A DNA stretch of 9,875 nt from CBDUQI01 sp965369325 (GTDB lineage: Bacteria; Pseudomonadota; Gammaproteobacteria; Steroidobacterales; JBCBZW01): NCBI GenBank assembly GCA_965369325.1, contig CBDUQI010000221.1, forward strand, positions 1-9,875, in the 5' to 3' direction. Both the position numbers and the translations under genes were made by a program. Below are positions 1 to 6,350 of the stretch, in pieces (positions within the stretch are counted from its first letter, which is position 1; each line of letters begins with the position of its first letter). Below the pieces are notes generated by a model, which saw only the letters and a list, made by a program, of their open reading frames with translations, did not search any database and was not told the DNA's origin.

Positions 1-76
1 GGTTGGGGGTGACGGGCGCGGGCACGTTACAATTGTCCGACTGGCTCGTTCCGCGGGCGTGGGGAATGGCGATCAT
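1..76 (-). CDS. Possible start of a divergent gene, cut by the left edge
   Basis: An ATG at 76 on the minus strand opens a frame that stays clear of stops to the window edge, giving 25 residues (MIAIPHARGTSQSDNCNVPA...). A GGAG Shine-Dalgarno match (84-87) sits 7 nt upstream of the ATG. Most codons end in G or C, as expected for a gene in this genome. If real, it is divergent from the response regulator, and the dyad at 95-119 would lie in the shared upstream region. The piece is too short to assign a function, and a chance frame is quite possible. No signal peptide or family motif is visible in what remains. Confidence 0.25.
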   Translation of the reverse strand, partial: MIAIPHARGTSQSDNCNVPAPVTPN

Positions 77-94
77 GGCTGGTCTCCGCTCGGT

Positions 95-119
95 TGTACT
101 GATTAATGCATCCAGTACA
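95..119. promoter_or_regulatory. Perfect 7-bp inverted repeat upstream of the response regulator (candidate operator)
   Basis: TGTACTG (95-101) and CAGTACA (113-119) form an exact inverted repeat separated by 11 AT-rich bases. The site lies about 100 nt upstream of the TTG start at 217 and 19 nt from the possible divergent ATG at 76, a position suited to autoregulation or divergent control. The symmetry is seen in the sequence; the operator role and the binding protein are inference. OmpR-family regulators more often bind direct repeats, so another regulator is equally possible. Confidence 0.35.
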
Positions 120-205
120 CCCCCACAATCGGCCCGTGCGGCGGCACGGTGCTGGCGAATCGCGGACCGAATATGGCAGATTGTGGCAACAGTCACGCAG
201 GATTC

Positions 206-210
206 AGGAA
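206..210 (+). promoter_or_regulatory. Ribosome binding site that fixes the TTG start of the response regulator
   Basis: AGGAA ends 6 nt before TTG at 217. No comparable site precedes the upstream in-frame ATG at 106. The 37 extra residues read from that ATG also lack any resemblance to a receiver domain. Confidence 0.6.
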
Positions 211-216
211 CACAAC

Positions 217-906
217 TTGAACAAACACATCGCCATCGTCGAGGATGAGCCCGCCATCAGGGCCAATTACAGCGAGGCATTCCGGCGTTATGGCTACCGG
301 GTGGATGCCTATGCCGACCGCCTAAGCGCCATGCAGGCCTTTGGCCAGCGACTGCCCGATCTGGTCATCGTGGATGTGGGGCTTGGTGATGAAATTGAAG
401 GCGGGTTCGAGCTGTGCCGGGAACTGCGTGGGATGTCGCAGCGCCTGCCGATCATCTTCCTGACAGCGCGCGAGAGTGAGTTTGATGCCATCTCCGGGTT
501 GCGCCTGGGCGCCGATGATTATCTCACCAAAGATATCGGGCTGGAGCACTTGGTGACACGCGTGGTGGCACTGCTGCGCCGGACTGAGGCGCTGGCGGCC
601 CAGGATGAAAAGAACGATGTGGTGAAACAGGGCTATCTGACGCTGGACACCGAACGCATGAGCGTTACCTGGAAGGATGCGCCGGTGCCGCTGAGCCTCA
701 CCGAGTTTTGGATTGTGCATGCACTGGCCCGTTATCCCGGGCACGTAAAGAACCGTCAGCAGTTGATGGAGGCGGCAAACGTGGTGTTGGATGACAGCAC
801 CATCACCTCGCAGATCAAACGTATCCGGCGCAAGTTTGCCGAGGTAGACGAGCGCTTTATCTGCATCGAGACCGTGTACGGCATGGGTTACCGTTGGGCG
901 CCCTGA
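217..906 (+). CDS. pdsR: OmpR/PhoB-type response regulator, probable PdsR of the proteobacterial dedicated sortase system
   Basis: Cytoplasmic two-component transcription factor of 229 residues. The N-terminal receiver (about 4-120) shows the acidic pair E9/D10, phosphoacceptor D53 (in LVIVDVGLG), T83 and the conserved K105 in the YLTK segment. A winged-helix DNA-binding domain follows (about 135-229), with LSLTEFWIVHAL, a recognition-helix region near TITSQIKRIRRKF and the terminal YGMGYRW hairpin. I chose the TTG at 217 because it has an AGGAA site at proper spacing and starts the protein right at the receiver. The kinase gene starts 24 nt downstream, so the two are an operon. Length and the long-sensor kinase partner fit the family named PdsR (TIGR03787), recalled from memory. 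The response-regulator call is certain; the Pds subfamily is probable. Confidence 0.85.
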   Translation: MNKHIAIVEDEPAIRANYSEAFRRYGYRVDAYADRLSAMQAFGQRLPDLVIVDVGLGDEIEGGFELCRELRGMSQRLPIIFLTARESEFDAISGLRLGADDYLTKDIGLEHLVTRVVALLRRTEALAAQDEKNDVVKQGYLTLDTERMSVTWKDAPVPLSLTEFWIVHALARYPGHVKNRQQLMEAANVVLDDSTITSQIKRIRRKFAEVDERFICIETVYGMGYRWAP

Positions 907-930
907 GGCAGGGTCACCGCATTTGCCCCG

Positions 931-3048
931 ATGCGACTTAAGACGCAACTGCTGCTGGTTAGTTTATTGACGCTCGCCCTGCCGTGGGCCGGTTGCCAAT
1001 ACGTGCGCGAGATGGAAAGCGCTCAGCAGCGCAGCCAGCAGGACATTCTGCTCGGCAGCGCCTCGGTGGTGGCCACGGCACTGCGTGACCGGCCCGACCT
1101 GCTAGTTCCGCGCGCGCACCACAGCGCGGATCAGCGCGAACCCACCCGCGAGCTGTTCGCACACTACTTAACCAAACCGCCCTACCTGAACGGCAGCGCA
1201 ACCGACTGGACGCCGCAGCCGCCAGCGATCAGCCTGCCCGAGAGTATTGATCCCTCCATCGCGGCATCGGATTTTGCAGTAAGCTACCGCGCCGCCTTCG
1301 ACCAGCGTGCACTGTACGTCTTTGTCGAAGTGCGGGATCAGCAGATTGTCTACCGCGACCCGCTGCTGGGCGAACGCTCGCCACACGACCACGTGGTGCT
1401 GTCCAGCACACGTGGGGACGCTCGCGCGTTGTGGTTGTTTAGTACCGCCGCCCCTGGCGAATTCTCGGCCTTTGAGTATCGCGGTGCACGTGATGAACAG
1501 GACGACCCGCCGGTTACCGCCCAGCGCGTACGCGGCTATTGGCGCGACCGCGCTGAAGGCTACATTCTGGAGCTGCGCATTCCGTTAGAACTGGTGGGCG
1601 AACGGGTTGGGCTAGCGGCACTGGACGCTGAGGGCGGTGCCTACACCGGCGTTGCAGGCACCATGGCAGGGTTGGACGCCGCGATTGTGCGCAACGCGTC
1701 CCAGGTAAATTACCTAGCCGGGCGGCCAGACACGCTAGTGTTCACCTCGCTCGCACTCAACGACCGGCTGGCCCAGTTTCAGCAAACCGATAAGCGCCTG
1801 CGTATTGTCGACCGGGCGGGTTGGGCTATCGCAACATCTGGCTCGCTAAGTCCGCCTGACAGCGACCAGAAGCCGCAGTCGATCGCATTGGAGCGCATTT
1901 TCCGCGCCTTGCTTAATCGCGAACGCCAGGCAATGCCCAGCCTGGAGACCAACGGCCCGCTGCCACCCGTGCCGGCCATCGCGCGCGCGTTAAATGGCGA
2001 GCCCGTCGTCACCTCTTACCGCACCGTCGCCGACGACGAGGTGGTGATTGCCGCCGTGCATCCCATCATGGATCGCGAGCAGGTGGTAGGCGCCGCCCTG
2101 CTGGAGCAACGCAGCGATGCCATCCTTACACTGACCCAGCCCGCACTCACGCGGCTAATCAGCCTCACGCTGTTCACCAGTTTTCTGGCGGCGGGCGCAC
2201 TACTTGGATACGCGACGCTGTTGTCCTACCGCATTCGCAAGCTGCGCAACGCAGCCGAGCGTGCGCTGAGCCCAGAGGGCACGCTTAGCAGCAATATGCC
2301 CGGTGATGCGGCCGGTGACGAACTGGGCGATTTGTCCCGCAGTTTTTCAACTCTGTTGGAGCGGCTGCGCGAACACAACGAGTACCTGCGCGGGCTGGCC
2401 GGCAAGCTTTCGCATGAGCTGCGCACGCCATTGGCCGTGGTGCGTTCGTCATTGGAGAACATGCAGCACGAAGCATTGCCGCCCGGCGCGGAGCCGTATG
2501 CACAGCGCGCCAGCGAGGGGATTACCCGGCTCAGCGCCACGCTTACCGCAATGAGCGAAGCCAGCCGCGTGGAGCAATCGCTGGAGTCAGCAGAGACCGA
2601 ACAGTTCAACCTCACCGACCTAGTGAGCAGCATGGCTAATGCCTACCGCGACGTGTACACCGAGTGCCGCATCGAGGCGCAGGTGCCTGCTAGCGCGTGC
2701 CACATGGCAGGCGTGCCGGAGTTGCTGGTGCAGATGCTGGATAAGCTGGTGGACAACGCCGCCGACTTCAGTCCGGCGCAGGGGCGCATCATTATCCAAC
2801 TCAAACCCATCGACAAAGGCTACGAGATCAGCGTGAGCAACGACGGGCCATTGTTGCCTGAGAAAATGCGCGGCAAGCTGTTCGACTCGCTGGTGTCCGT
2901 GCGCGAGAGCACTTCAGGCGACCGGCCGCACTTGGGCTTTGGTCTGCACATCGCGCGACTGATTGCCGAGTTTCACAACGGTCATATTCGGGCGAAAAAC
3001 CGCGACGACGGCAGCGGCGTGGTGTTCACTACCTACCTTGCCGCTTAA
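931..3048 (+). CDS. pdsS: Membrane sensor histidine kinase with CBM9/DOMON-like periplasmic domain, probable PdsS
   Basis: Inner-membrane sensor kinase, 705 residues, presumed to phosphorylate the regulator encoded 24 nt upstream. A first membrane helix spans about 5-22. Next comes a large periplasmic region. Residues about 85-265 resemble a family 9 carbohydrate-binding (DOMON-like) module, with AAFDQRALYVFVEVRDQQ, a SPHDHVVL strand and GYILELRIPLELVG. A second helix spans about 409-431, followed by a HAMP-like linker. The H-box has His495 in KLSHELRTPLAVV. The ATPase domain shows N609 (LVDNAADFS), an NDGP G1 box with D638, and GFGLHIARLIAEFHNG. All catalytic boxes are intact. Size and architecture match the 'dedicated sortase system' kinase family (TIGR03785) as I recall it. 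Kinase function is certain; the Pds assignment is probable. The start has only a weak upstream GAGGCAGGG about 17 nt away. Confidence 0.85.
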   Translation: MRLKTQLLLVSLLTLALPWAGCQYVREMESAQQRSQQDILLGSASVVATALRDRPDLLVPRAHHSADQREPTRELFAHYLTKPPYLNGSATDWTPQPPAISLPESIDPSIAASDFAVSYRAAFDQRALYVFVEVRDQQIVYRDPLLGERSPHDHVVLSSTRGDARALWLFSTAAPGEFSAFEYRGARDEQDDPPVTAQRVRGYWRDRAEGYILELRIPLELVGERVGLAALDAEGGAYTGVAGTMAGLDAAIVRNASQVNYLAGRPDTLVFTSLALNDRLAQFQQTDKRLRIVDRAGWAIATSGSLSPPDSDQKPQSIALERIFRALLNRERQAMPSLETNGPLPPVPAIARALNGEPVVTSYRTVADDEVVIAAVHPIMDREQVVGAALLEQRSDAILTLTQPALTRLISLTLFTSFLAAGALLGYATLLSYRIRKLRNAAERALSPEGTLSSNMPGDAAGDELGDLSRSFSTLLERLREHNEYLRGLAGKLSHELRTPLAVVRSSLENMQHEALPPGAEPYAQRASEGITRLSATLTAMSEASRVEQSLESAETEQFNLTDLVSSMANAYRDVYTECRIEAQVPASACHMAGVPELLVQMLDKLVDNAADFSPAQGRIIIQLKPIDKGYEISVSNDGPLLPEKMRGKLFDSLVSVRESTSGDRPHLGFGLHIARLIAEFHNGHIRAKNRDDGSGVVFTTYLAA

Positions 3049-3051
3049 GCA

Positions 3052-3072
3052 AACGATCAGCGCCTGATCGTT
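3052..3072. terminator. Bidirectional hairpin between convergent genes
   Basis: AACGATCAG (3052-3060), loop CGC, then CTGATCGTT (3064-3072) form a perfect 9-bp stem in the 36-bp gap between the kinase stop and the aminotransferase stop. Position and symmetry suit termination of both convergent transcripts. The flanking T-tracts are very short on both strands, so efficiency as an intrinsic terminator is uncertain. Confidence 0.6.
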
Positions 3073-3084
3073 ACAGGCACCGGA

Positions 3085-4269
3085 TCACAGACATTTGGCA
3101 AGGATCGCCATGTCGTTCTCATAGGAGTCGGCTGACAGCGGGCCGAAAGAAAAGCGCACAAAGTTATCCAGCTGACTGGCCTCACCTGGCGCACGACGCA
3201 TATCGCACAACCGCCCAGGCAGGATCCCCGCCTGATGGGCGAACAGTCGCTCGTTCAACTCATCACCGGTCAACCCCTCGGGCAATCGCACCCAGTGATA
3301 AAACCCGCCGGTGCCCGAGTGCAGCTCCAGGCCCAGCGCAGTCAAACCCTGCGCATAGCGCTTGCGCTGCGAGGTGTAAAAATCGCATACCGCCTGACGC
3401 GCATGCGCCACGCGCGCGGGCGCAAGCAACTCGGTTACCATGAGTTGCGACGCGCGAGACACGCCGCCCATTCCAAAAGAGGAGTAGTTGCGGAAAATTT
3501 CGATATGCGCTTTTGAGGCGATGGCCCATCCCACCCGCAGGCCGGGCGCCTGCAACCCCTTAGTCGCCGCGCCGATCACAAAAATGTCCGTCTGATCAAT
3601 GTCATCAATGTAACGCAATGCACTGTCGGGCTCAGGCTCGGCAAAGAACTCATACGCCTCATCAATCAGGGCACCTCGGCCAGGCTGACTGAACTGCCCC
3701 ACCAAATCGGCCAGCGCATTGCCGGCCACATGCACGCCCGTAGGATTACACGGGTTGCTCTTCACCAGCATGACCCGCTTGGTGCCGGCAGGCGGTGCGA
3801 TGTCGTAATCGGACGACACTGGGCGAAAGCGATTCTGCGCATTGCTCTGAATGAGTTGCACACGCGAGCCAAGCACCTTGAGTACATCGTAGTAAGGGGT
3901 GTACTCGGTTTCCTCGATCACCACCGTTGTGTCTTCGAGCAAGAACGCCAGGGTCGCAAAGATAGCCGGGCGACCGCCCGCAAACACCGCGACATGGTCG
4001 GGTGTAATGTTCGCCTGATAGTGCTGGTTGTAGTAGGCGACGATGGCAGATAGAAGTTCCGGCTCACCGGTCGCCTTGGGGTATTTGAGATCGCCGGCGC
4101 CCAGCGTCACCGTCGTGGGCATAACCGGGCCGCCGGGGATTTGCGTGGTCAGCGGAAAGCCCTGCGCCCACGGATGGGTGCCGGCTTCGCCCATGTAGTT
4201 GCCCGTGGCGTCGGCAAACCGAAACAAAGTTTCATACACGCCCATGGGCGGAAACTGACGGAGGATCAT
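3085..4269 (-). CDS. PLP-dependent aminotransferase, class I/II (fold type I)
   Basis: Cytoplasmic pyridoxal-phosphate enzyme of 394 residues, the usual length for aspartate-aminotransferase-superfamily members. Visible signature residues are the SNPCNPTG segment with N175, the cofactor-binding pair D203/Y206 (LIDEAYEFF), the Schiff-base lysine K237 in GAATKGLQAPGLRVGW with R245 behind it, and the substrate-carboxylate arginine R372 in VRFSFG. An AAAGG ribosome site lies 7 nt before the ATG. It converges on the kinase gene and lies 116 bp downstream of the repeat-protein gene on the same strand, so it may have its own promoter. The amino-acid substrate cannot be told from the sequence, so I give no gene symbol. 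Its composition matches the kinase genes rather than the lower-GC exported-protein operon. Confidence 0.9.
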   Translation of the reverse strand: MILRQFPPMGVYETLFRFADATGNYMGEAGTHPWAQGFPLTTQIPGGPVMPTTVTLGAGDLKYPKATGEPELLSAIVAYYNQHYQANITPDHVAVFAGGRPAIFATLAFLLEDTTVVIEETEYTPYYDVLKVLGSRVQLIQSNAQNRFRPVSSDYDIAPPAGTKRVMLVKSNPCNPTGVHVAGNALADLVGQFSQPGRGALIDEAYEFFAEPEPDSALRYIDDIDQTDIFVIGAATKGLQAPGLRVGWAIASKAHIEIFRNYSSFGMGGVSRASQLMVTELLAPARVAHARQAVCDFYTSQRKRYAQGLTALGLELHSGTGGFYHWVRLPEGLTGDELNERLFAHQAGILPGRLCDMRRAPGEASQLDNFVRFSFGPLSADSYENDMAILAKCL

Positions 4270-4385
4270 GCGGTGGCCTTTATTCTTAGTGCTTCAAAAA
4301 CCGCAGTGTACACGCTGGAAACCCCGTGTCGACAACTGCATACTCTTGCGGTTGTAGCGTTTTTATCGCCCTCCGACTGGCAGCC

Positions 4386-6308
4386 CTACCAACCTATGTT
4401 CGGGTTGAAACAGAGATTTCCGTCTATGCCGCTTGGGTTTTCTGCTTCATAGTCGACGAAAAACCAGCGTTTTAGTAGCTCCAGATCGAGGAAATTAACC
4501 GCACCGTCACCGTTCATGTCCTTCGGGCTATCGCCTTCGAAAAAGAACATATCTTTCATTGAGCGCAAATCGTCAAAGTCCACTCGACAGTTCTGATCGA
4601 AATCGCCATCGCAGAGATTTCCGATGCCGTCGTCGTCCGAGTCGAGCTGAGTTGGATTAAAATCGAATACACAATTATCGAATCCGTTCGGCACAAAATC
4701 CACATCCGCGTCACCGTCCGGATTGAGCATGCATCTAAGCTCTAAGGTGTAAAAGCCCGTAGTATCGGGGCTCGCAATGTTGCTCGACTGGATTCGTACG
4801 GTATAAGAACCATCTTGCGGCGCGGTAAATTCCTGGGTAGTCGAGCCGGATGAATCCACTTCAGCACTTAGAAGCACAAGGCCAGAGGGCGAAAACACGG
4901 TCACCACCGGCCCTTCATTTCCGGTACTGCTCCAGGGGCCACTTGTTTCATTCAGAATTAGCTTAAGTGTGTCACCCGCGCCTGCCTCCAATTCATACGT
5001 GTCCACCTCACCCTCTAGCAAAATGCCATCGCTGACGGTTTCGCCGCACGCTAGCAGCTGAGCAGGCTCCGATAGGCAGTAGAACCCAAGATTGTGGAAA
5101 CCCGTGCTGTTGTCGTTGCCGATCGCACTGGGTGAGACTCTCACCGAATACGTTCCGGTCTCATCCAATATGTACTCCTCGAAAAAGCTGCCGCCCATCC
5201 CGACTTCGACGGGAGTTTGGATCACCAAGCCAGACGGTGACCAAACGGTCAAAACCGGCCCTTCGTTTCCGACAGCCGCCCAGTTCCCACTCGTCTCAGC
5301 CAATGTGAATTGCACCTGCTCGCCATCCACCCCATCGAAATTGAACAAATCGATTTCGCCGGGGACAATCAAAGACTCCGAATCCAGTAAGTCATTGCAC
5401 ACTAGATCCTGATGAATATCGCTCAGTAGGCAGTTTACTGAAATATTGTAGTCGCCAAATCCAGAAGCCGAGGCAATTGTTGAGGAGCGAATTCGAATGG
5501 TGTGGATGCCTGTTTCAGTCAGCTCGAACTCCCGGTTGATCACTCCGGACATATCGGCCTCCCCCTCGAAAAGCACTTGCCCATCAGGATCGTAGAGCGC
5601 GGCGACGGGGCCTTCGTTGCCAAGCGTCGCCCAGGTGCCGCCGGTTTCGACTACCGTGATCTGAACCCGAGCCCCTGCTTCGCCGAAAAACGAATACAAA
5701 TCGGCTTCCGCCTCCTCGGCGATCTCCTCCGACACGATTTCGCCACAGGCTAGTGCAACATCGCCTGGTCCTTGTGTACAAATCAGTGACAGGTTATAGG
5801 TGCCTGTCGCATTGATGTCTCCCGGTGCGTTCGCGGTAACTTGCAACACGTACGTGCCGGTTTCGCTCAATTGGTCGCGCCGAATTAGGTCGCCCCCAAA
5901 CGCAGTGGCAAGGCTGTACAGAATTATCCCGGAAGGTGTGGTTAACGTTGCCACTGGCCCTCGGTTACTGAAATTCTTCCATGGGCCGGTTTTCTCCGAC
6001 AAAAGGACCTCGATCCACTTACCCGCCTCGCCCTCGAATTCGTACTGAATCGCGTCTGTGGGCTCGAACAGCTGGCCCATCACGGTGTCACTACAGCTCA
6101 GCGGGATGCCGCTTCCCCGCTCGGCAACTGGCGGGACCCCCAGTACGTAAGAACCGACAGGATGACTGACGGCCCGGTATCGTGTCTCGATGAAATTTTC
6201 GAGCGCCGCCGCCGGCCGGGCAACTGCCGAGAAAGCTATTCCCGTCAGAACCAGCCAAGCGAGTTGTTTGATCGTTACTAGCGAACCGTGCATATGCGGC
6301 ATTGTCAT
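4386..6308 (-). CDS. Exported protein with four PPC-like repeats, a thrombospondin-3 segment and a dockerin-like C-terminus
   Basis: A 640-residue protein with a signal peptide (hydrophobic core about 15-30, likely cut near PAAA-LEN). Four tandem beta-rich domains follow, each bounded by a cysteine pair: C72-C177, C188-C293, C304-C411 and C421-C526. Their shared core reads roughly NEGPV-x-TV-x-SPSGLV and a later ETGTY-x-VRV, resembling bacterial pre-peptidase C-terminal (PPC) domains. Residues about 531-567 form a thrombospondin type 3-like Asp-rich segment. Two dockerin/EF-type loops follow, at D569-D580 and D597-D608 (DMNGDGAVNFLD). A tail with PSG and C633 ends the protein. A GGGAGA ribosome site is 7 nt from the ATG. 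It starts 42 nt after the upstream Cys-rich gene and is probably co-transcribed. No peptidase or other enzyme domain is present, so it is most likely a secreted or surface binding/structural protein. Its partner and function are unknown. Confidence 0.85.
   Translation of the reverse strand: MTMPHMHGSLVTIKQLAWLVLTGIAFSAVARPAAALENFIETRYRAVSHPVGSYVLGVPPVAERGSGIPLSCSDTVMGQLFEPTDAIQYEFEGEAGKWIEVLLSEKTGPWKNFSNRGPVATLTTPSGIILYSLATAFGGDLIRRDQLSETGTYVLQVTANAPGDINATGTYNLSLICTQGPGDVALACGEIVSEEIAEEAEADLYSFFGEAGARVQITVVETGGTWATLGNEGPVAALYDPDGQVLFEGEADMSGVINREFELTETGIHTIRIRSSTIASASGFGDYNISVNCLLSDIHQDLVCNDLLDSESLIVPGEIDLFNFDGVDGEQVQFTLAETSGNWAAVGNEGPVLTVWSPSGLVIQTPVEVGMGGSFFEEYILDETGTYSVRVSPSAIGNDNSTGFHNLGFYCLSEPAQLLACGETVSDGILLEGEVDTYELEAGAGDTLKLILNETSGPWSSTGNEGPVVTVFSPSGLVLLSAEVDSSGSTTQEFTAPQDGSYTVRIQSSNIASPDTTGFYTLELRCMLNPDGDADVDFVPNGFDNCVFDFNPTQLDSDDDGIGNLCDGDFDQNCRVDFDDLRSMKDMFFFEGDSPKDMNGDGAVNFLDLELLKRWFFVDYEAENPSGIDGNLCFNPNIGW
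4731..6095 (-). repeat. Four tandem protein-domain repeats inside the PPC-like gene
   Basis: The four Cys-to-Cys domains map to 6095-5778, 5747-5430, 5399-5076 and 5048-4731. The Cys spacing is 105, 105, 107 and 105 residues, with linkers of only 9-10 residues between domains. The copies are divergent in DNA, with only the segment encoding GPV-x-TV-x-SPSG clearly alike. This points to old duplications rather than a recombining array. Confidence 0.75.
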
Positions 6309-6350
6309 TCTCGAATCTCCCAGGGTAAGCCCGCTCGTACATAGTCAACG

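Noticed and set aside
95..119. LexA-like SOS box (TACTG ... CAGTA)
   Set aside because: The spacing between CTG and CAG is 11 rather than the 10 bases of the gammaproteobacterial box, and the base after CTG is A rather than T.
106..216. Longer response-regulator start at ATG 106
   Set aside because: It adds 37 residues unlike a receiver domain and lacks a ribosome site; TTG 217 has both the site and the correct domain start.
3..248. 81-aa plus-strand frame at the left edge
   Set aside because: It overlaps the start of the response regulator in another frame, has no ribosome site or recognisable motif, and does not resemble a sortase C-terminus.
322..948. 208-aa minus-strand frame opposite the response regulator
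   Set aside because: It is an antisense shadow of a clear receiver/winged-helix gene, with His/Gln-rich composition and no family resemblance.
982..996. Lipoprotein-like WAGC sequence near the kinase N-terminus
   Set aside because: The -3 residue is Trp, not the aliphatic residue a lipobox needs, and the protein is a membrane-anchored kinase whose first helix should be retained.
4386..6308. PPC-containing secreted peptidase
   Set aside because: No catalytic domain precedes the PPC-like repeats; the chain goes straight from signal peptide to repeats.
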